In this document: positions 7,798-15,379 of the stretch, piece by piece
Layout: every line of letters begins with the position of its first letter
Numbering within the stretch: position 1 is the stretch's first letter
Assembly (NCBI GenBank): GCA_045631845.1
Contig: JAZQVM010000067.1
Span: 1 to 58,200, forward strand
Source: CAKSHC01 sp045631845
GTDB lineage: Bacteria; Bacillota; Clostridia; Oscillospirales; UMGS1783
Length of the DNA: 58,200 bases
Direction of reading: 5' to 3'
Notes under the pieces: model-generated
The model's input: the letters and a program-made list of their open reading frames with translations, nothing else
Databases searched by the model: none
Told to the model about the DNA's origin: nothing
Position numbers and translations under genes: made by a program

Positions 7798-8571
7798 ATG
7801 CCAGAATTACCAGATTTGCAAGTTATTGCTGAGAACTTAAAAAAAATATATTCCAATAGTTGTTTAGAAGATATATATTTAGCAGATTCGGCTAAGGTTA
7901 ATGCCGATATTACAGCATATAACGTAGCACTAGTAGGTAAAAAAGTTGAAACTATCTTTAGGTTTGGAAAAGAAATCGGAATTGTTTTTGAGGGCGGTCA
8001 TTCTTTATACCTGCATCTTATGCGAGAAGGTAAATTTTTTAAATCAGATGTCGATGTAAAAAGTGTAGTTTTAAAATTACGCTTTTCTGATGGTAAAATG
8101 TTAGTAATGAACGATTTTATGAAACAAGCCAGAGTTTTCCTTGACCCTGAATTGACTGATGTTCCCGATCCCCTTGATGGGCAGTTTACAATAGAATATT
8201 TAAAGAAACGACTTTTAGAAAAAAACAGAACAGCAATTAAAGCTTTTTTAATTGATCAGGATAACATTTTGGGAATAGGAAATGCATATGCAGATGAGAT
8301 TTTATGGGAAACTAAGTTGGCGCCTGCCTCTAAGTGTGGCAACATACCAGAAAATGTAACAATTCATTTGTATGAAAACATTCGTTTAGTATTAGAAAAC
8401 TCTGTGCAGAAAATAAAAGAGATTGATCCTAGTATTATATCAGGAGAAATAAGAAGTTTTTTGAATGTTCATAACAAGGACAAAAAGTTATCGCCAACTG
8501 GATATGAAATATTAACGAATAAGATTGGTGGAAAAATAACTTATTTCACAGAAGAACAAATACTGTATTGA
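7798..8571 (+). CDS. Fpg/Nei-like DNA glycosylase lacking the zinc finger cysteines
   Basis: 257 residues. The start MPELPDLQVIAENL gives the catalytic Pro-Glu N-terminus of Fpg/Nei glycosylase-lyases. FGKEIGI holds the conserved Lys, HLMREGKF the minor-groove loop, and ILGIGNAYADEILW the helix-two-turn-helix. The C-terminal region GYEILTNKIGGKITYFTEEQ aligns in spacing with the usual zinc finger but all four Cys are gone, leaving a zincless finger. AGGAGG lies 8 bases before ATG 7798. Tight coupling to the TIR gene suggests a function with it rather than general repair. Base excision activity is likely because the N-terminus is intact; substrate unknown. Confidence 0.85.
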   Translation: MPELPDLQVIAENLKKIYSNSCLEDIYLADSAKVNADITAYNVALVGKKVETIFRFGKEIGIVFEGGHSLYLHLMREGKFFKSDVDVKSVVLKLRFSDGKMLVMNDFMKQARVFLDPELTDVPDPLDGQFTIEYLKKRLLEKNRTAIKAFLIDQDNILGIGNAYADEILWETKLAPASKCGNIPENVTIHLYENIRLVLENSVQKIKEIDPSIISGEIRSFLNVHNKDKKLSPTGYEILTNKIGGKITYFTEEQILY

Positions 8572-8800
8572 AGAAGCTCAAAGAAAACATATAAATATTC
8601 ATAAGTCTTTGATTATTTGAGAAGTTATTGATGGTAGGCTTATGTAATTTGGTGTGACAACACAGTGACAACAAAAATCTTAACAGTCCATATTTTGTGG
8701 ATAATCTAAACACTCCCGATAATATGAGCAAAAACACCCATACAAAATTGTTTAAGTCGCAGTTTTCGGGAGCGAGTGGGAATAATGTAATATGGCTTTT
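8572..8800. other. Gap at probable right end of the mobile region
   Basis: No gene is supported. There is a direct repeat GTGACAACA (8654-8662 and 8665-8673, 11 bp apart) and an inverted repeat CTCCCGA (8713-8719) / TCGGGAG (8766-8772). A short open stretch through the GTGACAACA repeats would read as CDNTVTT, which might be a tyrosine-recombinase tail remnant, but this is weak. Base composition changes from AT-rich to GC-richer just after this gap, so an attachment junction probably lies here. Confidence 0.35.
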
Positions 8801-8835
8801 AAGTGGCTTGAAACAAGGGGTTCAAGCCACTTTTT
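8801..8835 (+). terminator. Strong intrinsic terminator at mobile/chromosome junction
   Basis: Perfect 12-bp stem aagtggcttgaa (8801-8812) / ttcaagccactt (8821-8832) with an 8-base loop and a TTTTT tract (8831-8835). It lies only 13 bases before the next start codon. Confidence 0.8.
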
Positions 8836-8848
8836 GCGGGCATAATTT

Positions 8849-9676
8849 ATGTATAATAAGGTTTATGTCGAAATCACGAATATATGCAACATGAACTGCT
8901 CCTTCTGTCACGGCCACAAACGCCCGCCGCGGCAAATGACCATGGAGGAGTTTTCTTATGTCCTCGACAAGCTGACAGAGCAGACGAAATATATCTATTA
9001 CCACCTGATGGGCGAACCGCTTACCCATCCGTTGCTCCCCGAGTTTGTAAAACTGGCAGGGGAACGAGGCTATAAATCCATTATTACCACCAACGGCACC
9101 TTGCTGGATAGGCGAGGGGATGAGCTGTTATCGGCAGGGGTACATAAGGTGAATATTTCCGTGCATAGCTTCGAAAACGGTTCAAACGATGAACACCAAA
9201 CATATGTTTATCAACTGGCAGACTTCTCAAAAAAAGCCGCCGCCCTCGGCACCATCGTGGTGTTTCGGCTCTGGAATAAGAACTGCGACGACGGAAAAAA
9301 CGAAACTACCCTCCGATACCTTCATGAATCCATCCCCGAGGAGTGGAAAACCAATGCCCGTGGCATAAAACTACGGGACAATATCTACCTCGAATGGGGC
9401 GACCGCTTCGAATGGCCCGATAGCGAGGCGCAGGTGAAAGGAACCAGGTTCTCCTGCTACGGCCTCAAAGACCAGTTCGGTATTCTATCGGATGGCACGG
9501 TTGTTCCCTGTTGTCTTGACAGCGACGGCATCATCAACCTCGGCAACATATTTACCCAAGATATTTCATCCATCCTCCACTCCAAACGAGCCACCGCTAT
9601 CGCCGAAGGCTTCCGATGCGGCACGGCAGCGGAGGATTTGTGTAAAAGATGCGGCTACGCCCAAAGATTTATATAA
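8849..9676 (+). CDS. Radical SAM protein with SPASM-like C-terminus
   Basis: 275 residues. EITNICNMNCSFCHGHK has the CxxxCxxC cluster (C13, C17, C20) that binds the 4Fe-4S used with S-adenosylmethionine. TTNGTLL and the MGEPLTHP segment are typical of the radical SAM barrel. C-terminal cysteines (DGTVVPCCLD, then CGTAAEDLCKRCG) suit a SPASM/Twitch-type auxiliary cluster. The start ATG 8849 fits the family N-terminus but has no clear ribosome site and sits just after a terminator, so its native upstream region may have been replaced. It is 18 bases from the AGCS gene. Substrate unknown. Confidence 0.85.
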   Translation: MYNKVYVEITNICNMNCSFCHGHKRPPRQMTMEEFSYVLDKLTEQTKYIYYHLMGEPLTHPLLPEFVKLAGERGYKSIITTNGTLLDRRGDELLSAGVHKVNISVHSFENGSNDEHQTYVYQLADFSKKAAALGTIVVFRLWNKNCDDGKNETTLRYLHESIPEEWKTNARGIKLRDNIYLEWGDRFEWPDSEAQVKGTRFSCYGLKDQFGILSDGTVVPCCLDSDGIINLGNIFTQDISSILHSKRATAIAEGFRCGTAAEDLCKRCGYAQRFI

Positions 9677-9694
9677 AATGGAAGGAAGAGAAAC

Positions 9695-11095
9695 ATGATT
9701 GAAAAGATTATTAACCTAACCAATGACGCCCTCTACAGTTACATACTGATTATACTCTTAGTACTGGGTGGCATCTGGTTTACCGTCCGTACACGGTTCG
9801 CCCAGTTCCGCCTACTCGGCCAGCAATTCAAGTCGGTCACCGAAAAAACCGATAAGAACGGTGTGTCCTCCTTCCAAGCGCTTATGGTTTCCACCGCCTC
9901 CCGTGTCGGTACGGGCAACATCATCGGCGTAGCAACGGCACTCTGTGTCGGCGGCTTCGGTAGCGTGTTTTGGATGTGGGTCATCGCCTTGATTGGTGCG
10001 GCATCCGCCTTTGTCGAAAGCACCTTGGCCCAGATTTATAAAAAGCGCGGCAAGGACGGCTGCTATGGCGGCCCCGCCTATTACATCGAAGCGGCCACCA
10101 AACGCAAAGGTCTCGCCATCATCTTCTCCGTCTTTTTAGTTCTTACTTATGGCATCGGCTTTAATATGCTGGCTTCTTATAATTTGCAAGCCACCTTTTC
10201 CTCTTACGGCTTCTATAATCCAACCATTACCCCGTGGCTCATCGGTCTGGTCATCGCCATACTCGTCGGCTACTGCCTGATCGGTGGCGGTAAACGGCTG
10301 GTAAAGGTCACCAGCTCCTTGGTTCCCATCATGGGTGCGCTCTATATCTTAGTAGCCATCGCCATTTCGCTGATCAATATAAAAGCCCTGCCCGATATGT
10401 TCAAGCAGATTTTCGTTGGCGCCTTTGACTGGAAAGCCATCTTCGGCGGTTTTGGCGGCTCGTGCGTCATGTACGGCATCAAACGTGGCCTGTTTTCCAA
10501 TGAAGCAGGTGTCGGTTCCGCCCCCAACGCTTCGGCCTCTGCCGATGTGTCCCATCCAGCCAAACAGGGACTGGTGCAGGTGCTCTCGGTCTTTATCGAT
10601 ACCCTGCTCGTCTGTTCCGCCACCGCATTTATGTGCATGAGCTCGGGCGTCACCCCGCCCACAACCAGCGATCAAGCCGCCGCTTATGTCCAAAATGCCC
10701 TCAGCGCCACCCTTGGCAACGTCGGCCCTATCTTCATCACCGTCGCCATGGTCCTGTTCGCCTTCACCACCCTGCTGGGCAACCTGTTCTATGTCGATAA
10801 AACCATCAATTACCTGCTCGGCAAAGAACCCAATAAGAAAATTAGGAATGTTTGCTATATTTTGGCCTCCGCCGTCATCTTTGTCGGTGCAGGCCTCAGC
10901 GCCGATCTGCTCTGGGGTGTTGCCGATATTTTGATGGCCGGCATGACGATTATCAATATGCCCGTCATCATTTACCTCGGTAAGTACGCCATCCGTACCC
11001 TCAAAGACTATGAACGCAAGATCAAACAAGGCGGCGCGATCACCTTCCACGCCAAGGATATCGACCTGCCCCATAAAACCGACTACTGGAACTAA
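9695..11095 (+). CDS. AGCS family sodium:alanine/glycine symporter
   Basis: A 466-residue integral membrane carrier that takes up alanine or glycine with Na+. Diagnostic segments are VSTASRVGTGNIIGVATALCV near residue 70, FVESTLAQIYK, YGGPAYYIE and KRGLFSNEAGVGSAPNASA, with about ten hydrophobic helices and full family length. It starts at ATG 9695 after GGAAGAG, and is probably cotranscribed with the radical SAM gene. A terminator follows directly. Confidence 0.92.
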   Translation: MIEKIINLTNDALYSYILIILLVLGGIWFTVRTRFAQFRLLGQQFKSVTEKTDKNGVSSFQALMVSTASRVGTGNIIGVATALCVGGFGSVFWMWVIALIGAASAFVESTLAQIYKKRGKDGCYGGPAYYIEAATKRKGLAIIFSVFLVLTYGIGFNMLASYNLQATFSSYGFYNPTITPWLIGLVIAILVGYCLIGGGKRLVKVTSSLVPIMGALYILVAIAISLINIKALPDMFKQIFVGAFDWKAIFGGFGGSCVMYGIKRGLFSNEAGVGSAPNASASADVSHPAKQGLVQVLSVFIDTLLVCSATAFMCMSSGVTPPTTSDQAAAYVQNALSATLGNVGPIFITVAMVLFAFTTLLGNLFYVDKTINYLLGKEPNKKIRNVCYILASAVIFVGAGLSADLLWGVADILMAGMTIINMPVIIYLGKYAIRTLKDYERKIKQGGAITFHAKDIDLPHKTDYWN

Positions 11096-11100
11096 AACAA

Positions 11101-11130
11101 GGCAGAGAGAAAAATTCTCTCTGCCTTCTT
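11101..11130 (+). terminator. Terminator after AGCS symporter
   Basis: ggcagagaga (11101-11110) / tctctctgcc (11116-11125), 10 perfect bp and a 5-base loop, then ttctt. Confidence 0.8.
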
Positions 11131-11178
11131 GACAAACATAATACCTCGTGATATGATGTATTCTGCGAGGGGAGGTAT
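11129..11178 (+). promoter_or_regulatory. padR promoter with candidate autoregulatory operator
   Basis: TTGACA (11129-11134), 17 bp, TATGAT (11152-11157). Inverted repeats ATACCTC (11141-11147) / GAGGTAT (11172-11178) and CCTCG / CGAGG inside them span the -10 and ribosome site. PadR regulators commonly repress their own operon, so this is a plausible operator. Confidence 0.6.
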
Positions 11179-11181
11179 CTC

Positions 11182-11502
11182 ATGGATAACCAGTTAAAAC
11201 GAGGCCTGTTGGACGTCTGTGTACTAGCGGCCATAAAAAACGAAGAATCCTATGGCTATAAGATCATAAAGGATATAAAACCCTATGTCGAACTGTCCGA
11301 ATCGACTCTGTATACCATTCTCAAACGGCTGGAAACGGCAGATATGCTAACGGTACGCACCGCTGAGCACGGCGGTCGTCTGCGAAAATACTATCGGATT
11401 ACCGAGGCAGGGCTGACCCGCATCGAGGAATTTAAGAAAGACTGGAAAGATATACTGGCCATATACCAATTTGTGAGCAAGGGGGATGAGTCGCATGAAT
11501 AA
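11182..11502 (+). CDS. PadR family transcriptional regulator
   Basis: A 106-residue winged-helix repressor. The core LLDVCVLAAIKNEESYGYKI, LSESTLYTILKRLE and RLRKYYRITEAG matches PadR. It heads a three-gene operon with DUF1700 and DUF4097 membrane proteins, a common Firmicutes arrangement in which PadR controls the pair. Its stop overlaps the start of the next gene. Confidence 0.93.
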   Translation: MDNQLKRGLLDVCVLAAIKNEESYGYKIIKDIKPYVELSESTLYTILKRLETADMLTVRTAEHGGRLRKYYRITEAGLTRIEEFKKDWKDILAIYQFVSKGDESHE

Positions 11503-12037
11503 ACAAGAGTTTCTGACAAGGCTTCGCAAAGGCTTGTTTGGCTTGCCATCAAAAGAAAAGAAGGAACATTTGTCCTTTTATGGTGAAATGATAGACGATC
11601 GCATGGAAGACGGCCTTTCGGAAGAAGCGGCCGTGGCCGAAATCGGTAACTTGGAAGATATCATCGCTCAAATCAAAGCCGCAACCCCCAAGAAAAAGAA
11701 AAACGCAGGCGTCATTGTCCTGCTGATCCTTGGGTTTCCCGTCTGGGGTTCGCTGTTAATTGCCGCCGCTGCCGTAGTTCTCGCTTTTTACCTGTCACTG
11801 TGGGCAGTTCTGATCTCCTTGTGGACCGTCTTTGCCGCTCTGCTCGGCAGTGCTTTGGGCGGTATCGTCGGCGGCATCATCCTGTCCTGTTACGGCAATG
11901 TACCCGCAGGGCTTGCGCTGATCGGTGCCGGCCTTGTCTGTGCCGGTCTTGGCATCTTCCTCTTTTATGGATGTAACGCCGCTACGGTCGGTACGCTAAG
12001 GCTAACCAAAAAGCTGGTACGGAGGGCAGTAAAATGA
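11495..12037 (+). CDS. DUF1700 family membrane protein
   Basis: About 180 residues. The N-terminal MNKQEFLTRLRKGLFGLP and YGEMIDDRMEDGLSEEAAVAEIG form the cytoplasmic DUF1700/HAAS-like helical domain, followed by three or more membrane helices from about residue 70. ATG 11495 is preferred to 11486 because AAGGGGG lies 9 bases before it but directly abuts 11486. The start overlaps the padR stop and the end overlaps the next gene by 4 bases. Confidence 0.88.
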   Translation: MNKQEFLTRLRKGLFGLPSKEKKEHLSFYGEMIDDRMEDGLSEEAAVAEIGNLEDIIAQIKAATPKKKKNAGVIVLLILGFPVWGSLLIAAAAVVLAFYLSLWAVLISLWTVFAALLGSALGGIVGGIILSCYGNVPAGLALIGAGLVCAGLGIFLFYGCNAATVGTLRLTKKLVRRAVK

Positions 12038-12819
12038 ATAGAAAAAGATGGCTGATACTGGCCGCCGCGCTGGTCGTAGTCGGCGGATTGTTGTTCGGAG
12101 GTGTCATGATGGCGCAGAACTGGAACTTTTTCAAATTGCAAACCACAGCCTTTGAAACCTATACCCACCAAATCCAAGACCCCTATCATAACATATCGAT
12201 AAATATCGATACAGTCGATCTAATGATACTTCCGACCGAAGAAAGTACCACAACGGTTGTCTGTTTCGAGCAGGAAAAGGTCAAGCATACCGTACAAGTC
12301 AAGGCCGATACCCTCTTTATTGAAGTCGTCGATTCCCGAAAATGGTACGAATACATCAGTTTTTCTTTCCAATCTCCTCGGATAACCGTCTATCTTCCCA
12401 AGGCAACATATGAAACGGTGTCTGTTACAGCGAGTACCGCCGATATGCAGGTCGAAAACCTCTCGGCCAATGTATGTACTCTTACCCTTTCCACAGGCGA
12501 TATGAACTTGACCGATATTCAGTGTAAAAATATCAAAGCCACCGCAAGCACAGGGGATATCCACCTGAAAAATGTCGTGGCCGCCCAAGAGTTCTCGGCT
12601 CAAACCGGCACGGGCGATATTTTCTTAGAGGGGTGCGACGCCGAACGCCTCAAGATAAAAACCTCAACCGGCGATGTCGTCGGCCTGTTATTGTCCCCGA
12701 AAGTCTTTGTTGCCCAAACCAATACCGGGGATGTAAATGTTCCTCAAAGCGCCGAGGGTGGCTTGTGTGAAATCCACACCGGTACGGGCGATATTGATGT
12801 GGATGTCACCATTCCCTAA
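12034..12819 (+). CDS. DUF4097 beta-strand repeat protein, membrane anchored
   Basis: 261 residues. One N-terminal membrane helix (about 6-27) precedes an extracellular repetitive beta-domain in which TGD repeats every 17-20 residues (STADMQ, STGDMN, STGDIH, GTGDIF, STGDVV, NTGDVN, GTGDID). This is the DUF4097 adhesin-like fold. It is coupled by ATGA to the DUF1700 gene. It probably acts at the envelope with DUF1700; specific role unknown. Its end overlaps the convergent methyltransferase gene by 14 bases. Confidence 0.9.
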   Translation: MNRKRWLILAAALVVVGGLLFGGVMMAQNWNFFKLQTTAFETYTHQIQDPYHNISINIDTVDLMILPTEESTTTVVCFEQEKVKHTVQVKADTLFIEVVDSRKWYEYISFSFQSPRITVYLPKATYETVSVTASTADMQVENLSANVCTLTLSTGDMNLTDIQCKNIKATASTGDIHLKNVVAAQEFSAQTGTGDIFLEGCDAERLKIKTSTGDVVGLLLSPKVFVAQTNTGDVNVPQSAEGGLCEIHTGTGDIDVDVTIP

Positions 12820-14158
12820 GCCCTTTGGGATAATGGTTCTTAGCTCGACCCCCGCTGACCTTAGCCCCGCCCACGGCACAGCCGCAAACGGTAACAACCG
12901 CCCAGCCGTTGCCGCAATCGGCCGCAATCTCCTCACCCCGCAAATAGCGAAGCAGGTCAGGATCTTGGGGTGATAACTCAATACGTCGGTTAAACTGCTG
13001 TCCTAACGCCATGAAAAACTGGTGATGGGGCAGCAGATAATTTTTGCGCACCTCGCCAATGGCCACGCCGCAGGAAAAGGCCGTGCAATGCTCCAAAGGC
13101 AGGCTCGGCGGCGCATATACCGCATTCCCCTTGTGCACTCCCAAAAGCGACATATCGATATTCTTCAATGTGTCTCTCAGAAAATTAACAACCACCGCAT
13201 CCGCCTTGCCCGTTGTGCGGGAAATGGTCGGGCGGGGTAGGGAAGGAGCGGTGTCTTTCAGTACCGCCATGAACTGTCCTTCGCCCCGACTCTTGTGCGG
13301 ATAGAACCGCCGAGCATGGGAAAAGGTCTGGCAATGGCAGCCGTCGAAAGCAATGCCGTCGGACGTGTGCGCCCTTACCGCATCGGGCACGGGAACAAGG
13401 GTAAAGGTTGGGTGCTTTTGAAGAAAATCATCCACAACCATTTCGTTCTCTTCTAGGGAAAAGGTGCAGGTCGCATAAAGGATCGTGCCGCCCGCCCGCA
13501 GGGCCAACGCCGCCTGCTCCAAAATCTCCTTTTGCCGCTCGGCGCAACGGGTCACATTCTCCTCGCTCCATTGTTCTATGGCAGGGTTGTCCTTGCGGAA
13601 CATCCCCTCGCCCGAACAGGGCGCATCGACGATGATACAATCAAAGGTTTTGGGAAAACGATGGGCCATGGCCGACGGCTCTAAACAGGTGGTCGCCGTG
13701 CGGGTCAACCCCAACCGCTCCACATTCCCCGTTAGAATCTTGCAACGGGACGGAATAATCTCATTGGCAATCAACAGGCCATCAGGGCCCAGTTTGTTTT
13801 TAATCTGCCCCGACTTGCCGCCGGGTGCGGCGCACAGATCCAATACCCACCAATCGGGCTGTACCGTTAAACATTCAACAGCCGCCATTGCACCGGGGTC
13901 CTGCACGTAGATCGCCCCCGCATGATGCAAGGGATGATGACCAATGCCGTCATAATGCAGATAAAACCCATTGGCCACATAGGGAACAGGGGTAGAACCA
14001 AAAGGATCTACCGCAAGAAAATCCGAAACCGAGATCTTGTCGGTGTTTACCCGAAATGCCCTCTCGGCCGCTCTGTCATAGCAGGCTAAATATTCATCAA
14101 ATTCCGCACCGAGCAAATGCTTCATGCGCTCGGTAAAAGCGCTCGGCAACTCTCTCAT
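12806..14158 (-). CDS. rsmF: RsmF-like rRNA cytosine-C5 methyltransferase (NOL1/NOP2/Sun)
   Basis: 450 residues. VLDLCAAPGGKSGQI binds S-adenosylmethionine; DAPCSGEGMF (motif IV) and ILYATCTFSLEENE (motif VI) hold the two cysteines of m5C RNA methyltransferases. The long C-terminal extension (from about 290) with PUA-like features such as GNAVYAPP and NRRIELSP fits RsmF/YebU-type enzymes that modify 16S rRNA. It overlaps rsmE by 4 bases and is transcribed after it. The exact target cytosine is inference. Confidence 0.87.
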   Translation of the reverse strand: MRELPSAFTERMKHLLGAEFDEYLACYDRAAERAFRVNTDKISVSDFLAVDPFGSTPVPYVANGFYLHYDGIGHHPLHHAGAIYVQDPGAMAAVECLTVQPDWWVLDLCAAPGGKSGQIKNKLGPDGLLIANEIIPSRCKILTGNVERLGLTRTATTCLEPSAMAHRFPKTFDCIIVDAPCSGEGMFRKDNPAIEQWSEENVTRCAERQKEILEQAALALRAGGTILYATCTFSLEENEMVVDDFLQKHPTFTLVPVPDAVRAHTSDGIAFDGCHCQTFSHARRFYPHKSRGEGQFMAVLKDTAPSLPRPTISRTTGKADAVVVNFLRDTLKNIDMSLLGVHKGNAVYAPPSLPLEHCTAFSCGVAIGEVRKNYLLPHHQFFMALGQQFNRRIELSPQDPDLLRYLRGEEIAADCGNGWAVVTVCGCAVGGAKVSGGRAKNHYPKGLREW

Positions 14159-14895
14159 AGATTCATCTCCACGTGCAACATTCCCATGCCTACAGCAGTT
14201 ACCGCCGCTGTTTCCGCACGCAAAATGCGTTTGCCCAAAGAAAGGATCTGTCCTCCGGCCTGTTTGGCCTGTAAAATCTCCCGCTCGTCAAAACCGCCCT
14301 CCGGCCCAATCAGAATACCTATCGACATCCCCAATTGAATTTGAGCAAGAGCCTCCTTGGTTGCCTCCATGCCCCGTTCGTTCTCATAAGGCACGAAAAA
14401 CAAATCCATTTCCTTGGCCTTCTCTAAGGCCTGCGAGTATGACAACACCTCGGAAACGGTAGGAATAAGGTTGCGCTTGCTCTGCTTGGCCGCGCTTTCG
14501 GCAATGGCCTGCCAACGCGCCTGCTTGGAACGCTTCTTTTTCTCGTCCAGCTTTACCACACAACGGTTCATTTCCACCGGAATGATGCCGGCTACACCCA
14601 GCTCTACCGTCTTCTGAATGATCATCTCCAGCTTGTCCCCCTTAGGCAAGCCTTGGAATAAATAAAAGTGAACGGGCAGTTCGGTGTTCTGTACATTTTC
14701 CTCAATCATGCGGGCAATTACCGCATCGCCCTCCATCGATTCCAATTCACACAAATGGGAAAATCCGGCGCAACTCACCAAAAAGGTATCGCCCGCCTGC
14801 ATCCGCAACACATGACAAATGTGGTTGTAGTCATCACCCGTAATGATAAACCGATCCTGCTGATAAGCCGATTCATCCACAAAAAAATTATACAT
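14155..14895 (-). CDS. rsmE: 16S rRNA m3U1498 methyltransferase RsmE
   Basis: A 246-residue SPOUT enzyme. The N-terminal PUA-like part has YNHICHVLRMQAGD, and the knot region has LIGPEGGFDEREI and LGKRILRAETAAVTA, all RsmE signatures. It methylates N3 of U1498 in 16S rRNA. GAGGCGGG precedes ATG 14895. Confidence 0.95.
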   Translation of the reverse strand: MYNFFVDESAYQQDRFIITGDDYNHICHVLRMQAGDTFLVSCAGFSHLCELESMEGDAVIARMIEENVQNTELPVHFYLFQGLPKGDKLEMIIQKTVELGVAGIIPVEMNRCVVKLDEKKKRSKQARWQAIAESAAKQSKRNLIPTVSEVLSYSQALEKAKEMDLFFVPYENERGMEATKEALAQIQLGMSIGILIGPEGGFDEREILQAKQAGGQILSLGKRILRAETAAVTAVGMGMLHVEMNL

Positions 14896-14925
14896 AAATT
14901 CCCGCCTCGCTCATTCTTTTCCTAT

Positions 14926-14954
14926 ATTATACCTTTTTTTTTGCATATCGGCAA
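14926..14954 (-). promoter_or_regulatory. rsmE-rsmF promoter
   Basis: TTGCCG (14954-14949), 17 bp, TATAAT (14931-14926), 31 bases upstream of the rsmE start. Confidence 0.65.
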
Positions 14955-14984
14955 TAATACGGCGAAAAAAAGACAAAAACCGAC

Positions 14985-15013
14985 TTTATTCTTTCTCAAA
15001 AATATGGTATACT
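14985..15013 (+). promoter_or_regulatory. Promoter of small protein gene
   Basis: TATACT (15008-15013) with weak TTTATT (14985-14990) at 17 bp. Confidence 0.45.
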
Positions 15014-15044
15014 ATAAGCGAAATTAAACAAAGGAGAAACGATC

Positions 15045-15281
15045 ATGAAAAAAATTATCTGCAAAGTAGAATATGATACGGCTACCGCCGCGCCCGTAGC
15101 TAAATACACCCAAGGCGCCTTTGGTGATCCGAACGGCTTTGAGGAAACCCTCTATCAAATGCAGGACGGCAAATTGTTCCTCTATGTCAACGGCGGCGAA
15201 AATTCCCCCTATCCGCAGGAAAACATCAAGCGAATGAGCAAAGCCAAAGCCGATGAGTGGAAAATTTCCCACAATCTATAA
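15045..15281 (+). CDS. Small hypothetical protein, 78 aa
   Basis: I do not recognise the family. The protein is soluble and compact: KKIICKVEYDTATAAPVAKY, then FGDPNGFEETLYQ, GKLFLYVNGGENSPYP and a basic helix KRMSKAKADEWK. AAGGAG is 8-10 bases before ATG, there is a promoter and a dedicated terminator, so it is a real single-gene unit. The Tyr/Gly-rich middle looks like a small beta-sheet. Confidence 0.7.
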   Translation: MKKIICKVEYDTATAAPVAKYTQGAFGDPNGFEETLYQMQDGKLFLYVNGGENSPYPQENIKRMSKAKADEWKISHNL

Positions 15282-15303
15282 AATCAAGAATTATTCCTAA
15301 TTT

Positions 15304-15333
15304 AAAAAGCAAGCCTTGCGCTTGCTTTTTTTC
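15304..15333 (+). terminator. Terminator after small protein
   Basis: AAAAAGCAAGC (15304-15314) / GCTTGCTTTTT (15320-15330), 11 perfect bp with a 5-base loop and a T run. Confidence 0.85.
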
Positions 15334-15350
15334 ATGCCTTGTGGTACAAT
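15322..15350 (+). promoter_or_regulatory. MFS promoter nested in the terminator
   Basis: TTGCTT (15322-15327) lies in the 3' arm of the preceding terminator; TACAAT (15345-15350) follows at 17 bp. Confidence 0.5.
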
Positions 15351-15379
15351 GCGACCAGTATAAAAAAGGAAGAAAGAAA

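Noticed and set aside
8640..8700. Remnant C-terminus of a tyrosine recombinase
   Set aside because: Only a short open stretch reading CDNTVTT supports it; no catalytic motif remains, so it is mentioned only in the gap entry.
10349..11074. Long minus-strand reading frame inside the AGCS symporter
   Set aside because: It lies wholly within a certain gene on the other strand and its Gly/Asp/His-rich translation has no family features; a shadow of the symporter codons.
12034..12819. TGD repeats as a DNA tandem repeat or CRISPR-like array
   Set aside because: The repetition is at protein level (DUF4097 beta strands) with diverged codons; no CRISPR repeats with uniform spacers occur in the window.
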